A DNA stretch of 64,000 bases from positions 126,414,807 through 126,478,806 of the forward strand of contig NC_089822.1 of NCBI RefSeq assembly GCF_035046505.1. Direction: 5' to 3'. Below the pieces are notes generated by a model, which saw nothing but the letters and a program-made list of their open reading frames with translations, had not been told where the DNA came from and searched no databases. Below, piece by piece: positions 9,599 to 21,285 of the stretch (the stretch's first letter is position 1; every line of letters begins with the position of its first letter). Source of the DNA: Tiliqua scincoides (Eukaryota; Chordata; Lepidosauria; Squamata; Scincidae). Made by a program: the position numbers and the translations under genes.

Positions 9599-10008
9599 CA
9601 TCTTATACATCTTATGTATCTTATACAATACAAAGCTAAAGCCAGTACAACATTAAAAGTACAGATCAGGAGTAATTGATTGGTACCAAACTGGATCTTC
9701 CATCATCATCCTTTATGATGTGGGCTACAGTCAAGAAGTGAACTAAAACAAACATAAAACGGTAAGGAGGCTCCTCTGCTCACACAAACCATACTGTGGA
9801 TTGCCATGGCTTGGATCAGTAAATAGAAGACTCCATTAATTCTTGTGTAAGCACTAGGAAAATACTTCATAGTGCAAAGCCACAATGCATGACAGGATGA
9901 AAAATATGATGAATAAGGAAGATACAGGCTGTAGTAGATAAGTTCTAGGTAAAGATTTTGAAAAGAGCCTGCACAACAACTGCAAATGGAAGAACTCTGG
10001 ATTAGGAG

Positions 10009-10187
10009 CAGTAGCGTGGCTAGAGGGTGGTCACAGCACTGAGTTTTTGCAGGCACCTAAACACACTGTGCAAGTTTCCTTGATTTTGCTCTCACCACCT
10101 GGAATGGCTGCAAGGGGGAGGGGTCACTTGCATGGCCCATTCAGACACCTGCAAAAACGTGTTGTGGCCCCCCTAGCTACACTACTG
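10009..10187. repeat. hAT-type MITE
   Basis: The ends are inverted (CAGTAGCGTGGCTAG left, CTAGCTACACTACTG right). They are flanked by 8-bp duplications ATTAGGAG (10001-10008) and ATTTGGAG (10188-10195), which differ at one base. Eight-bp duplications and CAG-type ends fit hAT. Confidence 0.8.
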
Positions 10188-11065
10188 ATTTGGAGGTCTT
10201 TTGTAACACACATCTATTAAGTGGGAAACAGAATTCCATGAGTGGAAGATGACTTTTGGATCAGCCTTTATCTACATTTATGTACCCAAGTGTTGCTGCT
10301 ACAGCAGCAGCAAGCACAAATCATTTCCCAATATTATGGATGGCTGATGCATGCATGCTAGTGTTTGGATGGATGAGAGGGAGTGTGTATTCTCATTTTG
10401 TTCCTGGTCCCTTCCCTAGCAGCCCTTTTGTGCCTGACCCCTCATTTTCAGTAACCATTTTGAGGCGACACCTGCTTTTGGTGCTCCTGTGGTAGAATTC
10501 CTGGTGCCAAGTGGCTTTGCATTACTGACAGGGAGCCCACAGGGAGGCAAAATGTCTCTGGTAAAATGCAGATACATGCTGTGGCCACCCAGGACCCAAT
10601 CTTCAAACCCTCCCTATGCATGTACACCCTACCCCCATAAGAACAGGCATTTTACTAGTATATTAATGTGTGTCTGCCAATCACAATAATTGCCACAATT
10701 ATTGCCATGTGTCCCCAAAGACAAGATCCAAACTGTGTTCAGATGATACACTTTATTACACATATTCTGTTGGTAGACTAAAGGCAGGGGTACCACATTT
10801 TGTTTCCCAAAATGCTGGCCTTTAGAGTTGAAGGCCTCTGAGCCAGGGCAGAGTTCATTTCCACATGGGAAAGACCTTTTTCAAAAAGCCAAGAGCAGGG
10901 TCTCCTTGAGCATGTACACAGTGCCTTTGTGAAAGAAAATGCTTCCTCATTTCTCTGGAAATTGGTTACAGAGACCTGTGACCCCTGTTTCAACCACTAG
11001 CAAGGTGAAACTACATTGCATTTGCCTGAGGTGTAGTCTAGGATGAAATGACCCATAGTCTAACT

Positions 11066-11424
11066 CAGGGGCCTCTAAACTTTTAGGCTAGAGGGCCACA
11101 TCAAATATCTGGCATGGTGTTGAGTGCCAGAAAAATAAATAAATTTTAAATATAAAATTTAAGTACGTACATTAGAAAGTTTCAGAGAGTCTAAGGCCTT
11201 CAGACAGACCAAAACATCACTTCTGGTTTTTCAGGACAACCAGGAAGCAATGCTTTTAGGCCTTTAGAAGGCATTCTGAGGGGAGGCACATAGACTTCCT
11301 GGCCCTCATAACACCCTCCAGACTCAACTGGAGCACAGCTCTGGTCACATTTAGTTGAGGCTTGCCAGGGGCTGAACAGACGCTTGTTGCGGGCCGCATC
11401 CGGGCTGGGGTTTGGAGACCCCTG
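11066..11424. repeat. hAT element, non-autonomous
   Basis: The ends read CAGGGGCCTCTAAAC and GTTTGGAGACCCCTG reversed in complement. The perfect 8-bp target duplication GTCTAACT lies at 11058-11065 and 11425-11432. The interior has no transposase ORF. Confidence 0.85.
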
Positions 11425-11432
11425 GTCTAACT

Positions 11433-13283
11433 GAAAGGGGAAAGCCTTGCTCTGTGTATTTCAGAAAACAGTACAATATTTTCAGACTAAGAGATTTCAA
11501 ATTGTGGAAAACATCCCAAGCAAGTTCCATCCACTCACTGCTCTCGAGGTCATCGGTTTGAATCCCAATAGAATTACAGCAGGAAAGACTCAGGAGGCTG
11601 AACCTTTATCTCCAAGTTTGGGAGTTTTCCCAAACTCCATCACTCCAGTCACATATTCTCTGTCCCACACATCAGCTTGGCAAATCATTTGACCACAAAG
11701 CCTGACAAACACACACACACCCAGGTGACAGAGGGCAGACATGCATCTTCCTGAATGTCATCAGGAAGAGAATCAAGTATCTGTAAGTGCAAGTCAAGGA
11801 AAAGGCACAAGTAGTAACAGATCACTCTGAAGGCCTTGGAAAGAAGAGGGGGGAATAATAGGTGTTTGGAAAGGGAGGGCCAACAGAATTTTCAACACTC
11901 TTAAAAATGAATTAGCTAAGAACACAAGAGCCTGGATCACACTCAAGAGCCCAACTAGTCACCCCTGCCATTTCCAGAAGTGACCAACTGGATACCCTTG
12001 GAAACACAATGAGCATCAATACAACCATCTCCCACTCTTTGTCCCCTGCACCTAGCAGAGGGGATAAATTGCCTCAGATCATTTCATTTTCATAGCTAGC
12101 AGCTGCTGCTAACTCCATTCTTCAAAAATTTGTCAAATCCTTTTTTAAGAATAAAAAAAATCATTTAAGATGATAGCCATCAACACAGTTTATGGCAGTA
12201 TTGTGGGGAAAAATTAAAAGAAAATAATGTACTGGCTTTTATTCAGACCTTGATTTGGCTCCAAAACTGTGCTCGGACATGCCCAGGAAAATCTTCCTTT
12301 TCAAGATTGCACAGGTCATGCCCAAGCAGTGTTGCATCCAAGCCTTTATCTGTCCTAAGCCTAGCACCAATCAATTTTGTGAGTGATTCCAAGTTCTGCT
12401 ATCCTGAGGGTAACAATTTCTTTCTAGTCACTCCATCCCCATCATGCAGAATTTTATATATCTCATAGTGTATTGGAATTGCAGAAGATAGGAGAAGGAG
12501 GTAGAATGTGGTGTCTGCAGTGGCCCCTTTAAGAGTTAAGGCCTGGACTTTCAGCAAAGGGTGTGCTGCACAGCTGCAGCCACTGGAGGCAATGAGGTAC
12601 CTAAGGATATAAGGAGCACCTGAGGCAGGAAGGGGTCGTGGGTTGTAGGAGTGCAGTTTGGAGGTAGAAGAGACTGACTTACTGGACTGTTGACTTATGG
12701 CTCTGACTTCTGGACTGACCTTCTGGCTAATTGATTATCTGGCTCACTGACTAATGAACTACTCGAACAGGCTGCTGGGAGCTGAGGTGTGCTGCTATAC
12801 CTGGAAGGAAGGCTGCCTTAGGAACTGGGTCCCTGCAGTTTACCACCAGGGTAGCTTGCCTGTTTAGAGTCTAGCAGTACTGCAGTAGAAAACTGGGGCC
12901 ATTGTTGGGGGGAACAAAAGGGGAGCTAATTAGCTTAGAGTGGGCATAAATTTCCTAAGTGAAGCTTGGATTGGGAATCTGACAGAACACATAGTTGCTA
13001 GATTTCTTGAATGAGGGGGGTTGATTAAATCACAGTGGTTGATTTAAGCAGTTGAAGCTTAGATACAACTTTAAAACAACATAATCTGGATGTGGCATAT
13101 GGGCACCATATATATTTGCACATGAATTTTTAAGACACCTGTATATATGCATCTAGAAAATCCACTGGGGCAAATTCCAGGCATGTATGTATAATCAGTT
13201 TTTACATATTGCACATCTTCTGCAAGCCACAGTAGTATTTCTTACAGCTGACATGGTACATAGTGTTTTCTTTAAATGACTTA
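11433..13283. other. Gene-free stretch
   Basis: No coding exon or RNA is recognised. A dinucleotide (CA) run lies near 11709. The segment 12505-12960 has the look of an old repeat, but I could not place it in a family. Confidence 0.5.
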
Positions 13284-13461
13284 GGGCCCAACCCTATCCA
13301 ATTTTCCAGTGTCAGTGCAGCTGTGCCAATGGGTGAACACTGCATCCTGTGGTGGTGGAACAGTCACAAAGGCCTCTTCAAGGTATGGAAACATTTGTTC
13401 CCTTACCTCAAGACTACAATGCAGCTGCAACAGTGCTGGAAAGTTGGATAGGATTTGGTCC
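13284..13461. repeat. Family B MITE copy 1 (178 bp)
   Basis: Long terminal inverted repeats: gggcccaaccctatccaatt at the left and aagttggataggatttggtc at the right. The 3-bp duplication is TTA (13281-13283 and 13462-13464). The interior carries a second palindrome around catttgttcccttacc. Confidence 0.85.
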
Positions 13462-13464
13462 TTA

Positions 13465-14110
13465 TATCCCACCTTTCCCTCTGAATAAAAAGAACATTTA
13501 AGGTGGCAGACAAGAGTAAAATTAAAGAATAGGAATAAAATGCAAAGTGTAATAATGGTAGACATCATAATGGTAACCCCTGCTAATTGGGTAAGGGGCA
13601 CTTTTTCAAGTGGGTGCTCCTTTTTTTTAGCAGGGGGAGAGTAAATGGCCCACCTCACCCCAGCACTGTCTGTTCTAGTGGCTGTCTGCTGGTATTCATT
13701 TGCATTTTTTTAGATTGTGAGCCCTTTTGGGACAGGGAGCCATTTAGCTATTTGATTTTTCTCCGTAAACCGCTTTGTGAACTTTTAGTTGAAAAGCGGT
13801 CTATAAATACTGTTAATAATTAATAATTAACAATAAGTTTTAAATACAACCATAAAGCCTGAGGGCAGCTATTTAAGAAAGTAAGGCTAAGCAGAAATAA
13901 ATATTTTCAGCTCTCCCCCAGAGGCTAACAGAGAGGGCACTGTTTTTAATCTCACTGGGTATGAGTGCCATAAAGGCACAACAGAGAAGGCGCTGCTCCT
14001 TGTTGCTATCCGGCCTGCACTAGATGTGGCACGTGCAGCAGGGCCTCACTGCTGACCTTGAGGACAAACCAGTCCTTACGGGAGAGCTTCCTTCCCACTG
14101 CTCATTCTTT
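13465..14110. repeat. Old LINE 3'-end remnants
   Basis: The sequence from about 13700 to 13830 reads gtgagcccttttgggacagg then aaaccgctttgtgaactttt and gaaaagcggtctataaatac. This is a 3' end seen widely in reptile LINE/SINE copies. A similar end in reverse occurs at 35585-35640. The rest looks like LINE 3'UTR remnants but is too diverged to assign. Confidence 0.55.
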
Positions 14111-17100
14111 GGAAGAAGAGGAAAAACTACCTAGTATAATAATAAAAAAATTAATTAGCAATTACTGTGCCATCCTGAAGGCACTTTGGCACCCAAGGCA
14201 AGAAGTCAAGCTGGTGGGTGTGAGTGTTTGAAATAGGGCACTCTCCTCTGGAATCTATTACCTAAACACCTGCCTCCTATTGCTTCATAATAAGCCAGAC
14301 CTGCTAATTAGACCACATTCAAAGACAGGAACAATTGCCTTGTGAGGTGAAGAGGGACCTTGTCTCTTGTACAGGCTTAGGCAATCTTATAAATGTGGTA
14401 GTATCACAAGCAGCTTACACACACACACCAGACAATATGGCACAATCCAATCATGTTCTAACATGCAAGGTCTTATCATTTTGTACTAGGGCAAGCCCAT
14501 CACAATTTCTACCCAGGGCTGGTGAAGTGTAGGTGTTCAGAAGTCTCCAAAACAAATACCACCAACAACATGTGGGCTGATGAATTATAAACTGAAAGTA
14601 GACTGGCCCAACTGGTTTGCCAGGCACAACTGCTCTCACAGTCTTCTTGTAATTACATACACATGTATGTAATGTGTATGTAATGCAAATGGACCATTTG
14701 AATACATACACTACAGAAAGGGAGCATAAATTACCAGAGAGAAGCTGCAGAATGATACACTATGGGGAGGAAAGGATTCTGTAGTTGCTCCAGCCAGCCT
14801 TTTTCTCCTCCCTCCACAATGCTGCTTGATTCAAATGATGCTTCCCTGTATAAGGTTTGGGGACAGGATTGGCTCTACTGTGTTCTGGGATTCTGAGGCA
14901 CTGTCAAGGCAACAACCACACCTCAGGTACAAACTATCTTCAGACAACCAGATGGGAAAGCTTCTGCTATCTGGAAGCCCCCTACACTTAAGACCATCAA
15001 TATACAAACAAAGGAATAATAGACACAAATGGACTAAAAAAAGTGTGGTGGTGTTTGCAAGGCTGCTCTACCCACAAATTATGGTCACTCTTTTATTCAG
15101 CCCTTAGGTACATGCAGCACTGTGGCCCTGAAGGTAAAATGTGTGTGTCAGGTGGAGAGGGTTGTTGCAAACCAACTTGGCTGAAGCCCAGAAAATTGCT
15201 GTAATACAGGCAAGAAGGTTGAAGTTGTCCAACAAGTTCTGCATGGGGTGGGATATGCTTAAAGGTTTGCTCATAACTCCAAGAAACATCAGGCAACCTG
15301 AAAAGTAAGTATGTAGCAATAGCATATACGCACACATTATCTACCACATCCCAGTGATATGTCATTGTTGTCTCAGAAATGCTGATGACATAAGCATGGG
15401 ATCCCATTCAAAATCCACCCTTTGGTTTGAAGCTGAAAGCTTTCTGCCAAAAAGTATTCTTGGAAAAAAACTGAGGGAGGAAGTCAAATTCTTTTTTTAA
15501 CAACAGGAGGCTGGGAAAGGAGAAGGTCAAAATGTCTCCCTGTTTGAAAAAATAGTTTGAAATTGCTTTCCTGAAGGAACACTACAGCAGGTTAAGAGCT
15601 ATGCAAGGTGCGCAGAAGTGATACAGAGCAAGAGAGGTGAAATTTATGGAATATTAATAGGGAGACAGTATATAGGGGCAGAGAAAGTGGGGACTGGGAT
15701 CTACAAGGATGGACACATTCTTAGCTAGAACTTTTTCCCCCTTCAAATTGATGACAAGACTAGGAGACCTGGATTCAAACACACATATGGCCATGAAGGG
15801 GAACTTGACTGGGCAAGGCCAGCCATTCTGAGCCTAACCTATATCACAGGGTTGTTGTGAAGATTCAAAGGCTGAGAGAAGAACCGCATAGGCCAGAGTG
15901 GCCAAACTGTGGCTCAGGAGCCACACGTGGCTCTTTGACATAGAATCCAAGGCTTGCAGAAATATGCTGGCTGAACTCCTTTTTGCATCACAATTAATAC
16001 AAAAGGCAAATAATTTTAAAGGTTTATAATTTACCAAGTGTAAACTGACAGTCCACTGGATTAAAACATAATGCTCATGGTGAGTAAATATATTTAAGAA
16101 TTTAAGTGCTTCTTAAATACTGCAGCTCTCAAACATCTCCTCTTGCAGTTTTCAAACGTCTGAAATTTATTGTATGTGGTTCTTATCTTAAGAAAGTTTG
16201 GTTGCTCCTGGTATAGATTATCCCGAGCTCCTTGGAGGAAAGGAAAAAGTGTAATAAATATAACCCATTTTTAGCTATAATGCATCCTGCTTTTCTAAAG
16301 AGGCACCATGGGAAAACTTTATAACAATAAGTGTGGATAAGGAAAAAAGCAAGGGGGAGAAATTCAGGACTGATCATATTAGCTAGAACTGCTGTACCTT
16401 GGAACAACAATACGAGTAAGAGAACAAGTTCATCACTAACTGATAGGGTGTTGGCCAATTCAAGTTTATCATACGCATTTTTGATCACTCATTAAACCTG
16501 CATGTGAACAGACACAGTTGTACCAAAACAAAAATTAGATTCATATTAAAATGTTATTAAAATATAAAGCATGCACATTTGCTTTTAGATAATGCAAACA
16601 TGTCACAACAAGCAACATTTTCTAAAATGGTGTGTGAGAGAAGAGCGAATGCCTCAAAAATATTTCAGTGCTTATTACTTTTGTGCTTATTTTAAATCTG
16701 TTAGTTAAATTAAGGTACCTTTTTAATTTATCAAAAGGCTGAATCGATCACTCAACCTCAAATCAGCTCAACCTAGAAATGAGATCTGCATTCAATATGT
16801 GACCACACTATGTTCATACAGGACATATTCATGGAAGATAGTTCCATTTCCAATCTATTAACAAAACAAAACATTTTCAGAGGCAGTATCTCTCTGAATT
16901 CAAAATTCTGGGCGGAAAACGAGAAGGAGAGCATTTTCACACCTTCCTTGAGCATTTCCTAGAATGTATTGCACGCTGTTGTAAAAAGAATGTTAGGCTA
17001 CATGGATCTTTGGTCCAATTCAGAAGGGCTCTTCATATTCTTAGAGTGTTATATATACAAAGACCTGGCTCCTTCAAGCAGAAATATAATGTACAAACTC

Positions 17101-17874
17101 ACCAATTGAGCATTCAAAAAATCTTCTTCCATCGCACCCTACCCCTTCTAATCTCAGAGCCTTTATTCAAAACATTTTATCCTATCTTTCCAAAAGTTGG
17201 GTTGGATCAAAAGGGCCAAAATGATGGTGTTCAAATTGCAAAAATCCTAACTGTTCACAGGCCAGGAGCATAGAAAACAACTCCCTGCACTTGCAAATTC
17301 AAAATTTCAGCTCTAAAATATGAAATATTTTTCCAGTCTTGGCCCCACATCCCCCAAATTAATACTGAGTCAGAAGAGAAGTTTTATTTTATTTTTTAAA
17401 AAGCACAGGGCAGACAATACGGAATTTGACCGATATCATGATCAAGTTCAATACTTATAAAGGATGATCAGTCTTATCAACCCCACTGCTCACTTTCTGG
17501 TCCATGTGTCCTTTTAACCCATCACCTGTCACCATTTATCCTCTCTCAACCACCACTAGGTGCAGTAGTAGAAAGCAACCCCCAGGTTTACTTGCAGATG
17601 CTTCAGGAACCAAGAACTCCAAGGTGGCAAGAAGAAAGCTATGCTTGACAAAGATTCAGTCAAGTTGTTTGACCTGGACCAACATTATTGGTGAGGGTAG
17701 AGAAAAGTTTCTCCCATGTAGAAAAAGACACAGAACTCACCACAGGCTCAGTGTTCTCTTTGCATAGTCCATGGCTCTATACACCACCAGACCTTTGATC
17801 TATTACGAACAGCCATGCAATGGCTTAGCTCCAGATAGCTCTCCCCCAGGAAGGCTTCACAACACACTAGAAGA
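14111..17874. other. Gene-free stretch downstream of MFSD5
   Basis: No coding exon is recognised. It holds a diverged tRNA-derived SINE at about 15770-15890 (gacctggattcaaacac, cacagggttgttgtgaagat) and a probable hAT fragment at about 15895-16190 (ccaaactgtggctcaggagc). Part of the right side is presumably MFSD5 3'UTR. TTTATTTTATTT-like runs at 17380-17397 offer AATAAA signals on the minus strand. Confidence 0.5.
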
Positions 17875-19233
17875 TCAGAGCTCAGGAGAAGTGGCTTCAG
17901 TTTGACCTCGTGGACTGGGCATCCTGAGCTCTGCATTGTTACGAACCACAGTGAAGAGGCTGACAACAGCCAGGAGAGCCATTACCATCATGACTGAGCA
18001 GATTGTGAACATGTTCCTGGTGCCTGTCTTGTAGTCACTGTCATGGAGGATGAGAAGGCCAAGGCAGGCAAGCAGGTTCAGAGGGACACGGAACCAATGC
18101 ATTACACCTGCCTGGTCCTTCTCGGGGATCACTTTCTGCCGGAGAAAACCCATGGAAGGAAAGTAGAGCCCACAAGAGAGCTCAATGAGCAGGAAGGCCA
18201 AGAAGGATTCGGAGGGGTTCTCCTGCCCTGGGTTGGTAGAGAAAGTCAGCATGAAAAGGGAAAAGAAAACCATCAGGACTGACAGAGAAAGAATGTGCAT
18301 GGGCTGGAGGTGATATTTCTTTGACGTAGCAATGCGATAAAGTGACGAACCCACCATGCTGGCTGCCATAAAGCTGGAGAAGACAATGCCCAAAGGTGGG
18401 TTGTAGGGATCTAGAACAGGAGTCCAGAGGAAGATGAAGATGTAGATGACACTTTCAAACAAGGCCTGGATGGTGCCTAGAAGCAGGACCCGACGATCAG
18501 AGAGGAGGCACTTCAAGCCATCCATACAAGTTCTGGAAAGTGCCCGCTTCTTGCCATAGTTCTCATCCCAGTTCTTCATAGCCAGGATACCAACCATCAT
18601 GAGAAAGGGAATGGAAACCATGAAGGGGGCCACTGGGCCCAAGCCCAGCCATTCAGCAAAGACATTGGCTGCCACTCCAGCTCCAATAGCAATGATGCTG
18701 TTCCAAAAGGCTGCCTTAGAGAAAGTGGCAGGAATCCACTCCGCTGGGAAGTCATAACGTTCCACATGCTCATGTACATACCACGCTTCAAAAGCAGAAA
18801 ACAGCAGGGCAGTCGACAGTCCACCTAATATCCTCCCAACAATCAGCACAAAATAATCCCAGGAGAGTTTTGTGAGGCAACAAATAGAGTAAGTCATAGA
18901 GAAGAGGATGCAAGATTTTTTACGACCTAAGCGGTCAACCAAAGAAGTGGAGACCAGCCCAAAGAGCACACTGGAGGCAAAACCACAGACATAAATGATG
19001 GTGATCTGAGCCTCCAAAAAGTTATAGTGTTGGTATAGTTTGTAAAGGTAAGGCCCTTGCAACCAGTCAGCTGCCAGAGCCAAGAAGTAGACCTGGTAGT
19101 AGTCCAGCTGGAATCGCAGGAAAGCTGGGTTGGAGCAAGACCTGCCAGTGACTTTGGACCGGCAGGCGGACAACTCCAAGCCAATGCATAACAGCAGGAG
19201 CAAAGCAAAGGCAACATAGGCAGCGACCAGCAT
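17875..19233 (-). CDS. MFSD5: MFSD5, major facilitator superfamily membrane protein
   Basis: A complete 452-residue coding sequence in one exon. Human MFSD5 (MOT2-type, linked to molybdate-anion transport) is 450 residues with the same single-exon layout. The protein is a 12-helix MFS carrier. A first helix at about 2-20 is followed by the family-specific DWLQGPYLYKLYQHY at 56-70. The MFS motif A region GLVSTSLVDRLGRKK lies at 92-106, then GRILGGLSTALLFSAFEAWY at 133-152. Later helices include ALFESVIYIFIFLWTPVLDP and FPSMGFLRQKVIP. The start at 19231-19233 is supported by length and by an acceptor (tctctttttcag) giving exon start at 19282. It is in the same orientation as ESPL1, as in human. 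It is intact. Confidence 0.97.
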   Translation of the reverse strand: MLVAAYVAFALLLLLCIGLELSACRSKVTGRSCSNPAFLRFQLDYYQVYFLALAADWLQGPYLYKLYQHYNFLEAQITIIYVCGFASSVLFGLVSTSLVDRLGRKKSCILFSMTYSICCLTKLSWDYFVLIVGRILGGLSTALLFSAFEAWYVHEHVERYDFPAEWIPATFSKAAFWNSIIAIGAGVAANVFAEWLGLGPVAPFMVSIPFLMMVGILAMKNWDENYGKKRALSRTCMDGLKCLLSDRRVLLLGTIQALFESVIYIFIFLWTPVLDPYNPPLGIVFSSFMAASMVGSSLYRIATSKKYHLQPMHILSLSVLMVFFSLFMLTFSTNPGQENPSESFLAFLLIELSCGLYFPSMGFLRQKVIPEKDQAGVMHWFRVPLNLLACLGLLILHDSDYKTGTRNMFTICSVMMVMALLAVVSLFTVVRNNAELRMPSPRGQTEATSPEL

Positions 19234-19282
19234 GGTGCTTCAAATCATCATGCGCTTCTCCCAAGACTGGCTCCCGAAGCAC
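19234..19282 (-). other. MFSD5: MFSD5 5'UTR part with a three-codon upstream ORF
   Basis: After the splice acceptor, 49 bases of leader precede the start. They contain ATG ATG ATT TGA (complement 19240-19251), a minimal upstream ORF ending six bases before the MFSD5 start codon. Such a short uORF could reduce translation of the main ORF; that is inference. Confidence 0.65.
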
Positions 19283-19411
19283 CTGAAAAAGAGAGTAACA
19301 TGTGAGACAGGGGCAGGACAGTTGTAGCAGATGGCTTTTCGGTAGTACATGAAGAGGGGTAGAACCTGCAGCATACTCCTCTCCTTGGAGGCTTTGCTCC
19401 ATGTTATACTC

Positions 19412-19503
19412 AGGGCACAATCCTAACCAGGTGTACTCAGAAGTATGCCCTATTTTGTTCAATGGGGCTTAATCTCAGGAAAGTGTGGTTAGGATTGCAG
19501 CCA
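19412..19503. repeat. Family A MITE, single copy
   Basis: It starts gggcacaatcctaaccaggt and ends gtggttaggattgcagcc. It lies just upstream of the MFSD5 coding exon, within the inferred first intron. Confidence 0.8.
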
Positions 19504-20095
19504 TATTTAGTATGCACTCTTGCATTTTTTTTAATCTCACATTGTCAAGTCACCCATGCTCATTTCTGCTACAAAGGAACAGAAATTACAAACATAGGAC
19601 CAAATTATGCTTGTTATGAGATTTCTATGTTCAGAGCAAGTAAACTATTGAGCATCAGATGTTGGGCACAGACAATAGGACAAGAATGCAAATAAGCTAG
19701 CTAGTAAAAAAGAAAAGCATTTAGAGGTTTAATTTCTGATTTATTTCAAGGTTGGCATATTTTGTCTTTAGATTTATTGTGACTTCTTGAAAATTGAATA
19801 TGGGGACAAGCTTTGACACAGCAAAGGGTGAAATGCAGGAGCAAGTGCATTGAATTTAGATTCCATGTGGAGAAATGAGGTATACGAGGATGGACAGCAA
19901 TGCAGGGCATTCAAGCCCTGGCTCTCCGACCACAGTAGTGGGGGAGAGGGGCTTCAGACAGAATGAATATACAGGAGACTGCATTCACCCTTGTATGCAT
20001 ATTGGGACTCACCAAAATTTAGTCTGTTGCCTGGAATGTTAATGCATGGAGGGAGAATGATGAAGTGACCTTTCTGGACACTTGCATATAAATAA

Positions 20096-20185
20096 GGCTG
20101 CAATCCTAACCACACTTTCCTGAGAGTAAGCCCCACTGAACAAAATAGGACTTACTTCTGAGTAGACATGGTTAGGACTATGCCC
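20096..20185. repeat. Family A MITE with TAA target duplication
   Basis: It begins ggctgcaatcctaacc and ends ggttaggactatgccc. TAA lies directly on both sides (20093-20095 and 20186-20188). It is one of the cleanest boundary cases for the family. Confidence 0.85.
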
Positions 20186-20224
20186 TAAGCCTACTAAGTC
20201 TCATTGGTAAGCTAAACTACTGCC

Positions 20225-21285
20225 TTCATAAGAACAGCTCTGCTGGATCAGGCCCAGGGTCCATCTAGTCCAGCTTCCTATACCTCACAGCAGTCTACCA
20301 GATGCCTCAGGGAGCACACACAAGACACTTGCATCTTGGTGTCATCTCCCTGCATCTAGCATAATATTTATGCTCACACCCCCCAGCAAAGACACCAGAC
20401 TGGAATTAGGATTACCGGTAACTTGTGCTACTTTATTAAACACAGTGACCAATTTTTAATGCATGAAACCTACTGAATATACCTTCCCTCCCTAGTCTGG
20501 GGTAGGCAAAAAAACTGCCATCCATGGCCAATTCGGATGACAGAAAAAAATTCCTATCAGCCTTCATAATGAGCAACCAGTTAATCTCAGACTGCACATA
20601 CCCATCACGGCACCTGTGATGGACTTTTCCTCCAGAATCTGTCCAATCCCCTTTTAAAGGCATCTAGGCTGGATGCCATCACCATATCCTGTGGCAAGGA
20701 GTTCCACAGACTAATTACACACTGAGTAAAGAAATACTTTTATTTGTTCTAACTCTCAATTTCAGTGGATGTTCTCTGGTTCTGGTGTTGTGTGAGAGGA
20801 AAATAACATCCCTCTACTGATCCCCTACATAATTTTGTGTTCCAATCATGTCCCCCCTCAGGCACCTCTTTTCTAGACTGAAGAGCCTCAAGTGCTGCAG
20901 CCTTTCCTTATAAGGGAGGTGCTCCAGTCCAGTAATCATTTTGGTTGCTCTCTTCTGCACCTTTTCTAATTCCACTACAACCTATTTAAGATGTGGGGAC
21001 CAGAACTGAACACAATACTCTAGGTGCAGCTGTATCATCAATTTGTACAATGGCATTCTAATATTAACTGTTTTATTCTCAAGCCCCCTTTTAACTAACT
21101 CTAGAATGGAATTGGCCTTCTTTACTGCTGCCACACATTGGGTTGACACTTTCATTGAGTTGTCCACCAGCAGCCCAAAATCTCTCTGCTGAGCCATCAT
21201 AGACAACTCAGACCCCATTAGCTTATGTGTGAAGTGTGGATTTTTTGCCCCAGTGTACATTACTTTTACACTTACCTAACGTGCC
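20225..21285 (-). repeat. CR1 LINE fragment, 3' part
   Basis: The minus strand encodes diverged CR1 ORF2 C-terminal sequence (MGSELSMMAQQRDFGLLVDN, MKVSTQCVAAVKKANSILEL, LHLEYCVQFWSPHLK). The 3'UTR complement starts cataagaacagctctgctgg. It is about 1 kb and older than the copy at 61597-63718, with many differences and broken frames. About 70 bp near 20380-20450 do not match that copy. Confidence 0.85.

Noticed and set aside
12505-12960. Old LTR fragment
   Set aside because: The composition hints at one, but I found no paired ends or target duplication, so I do not call it.
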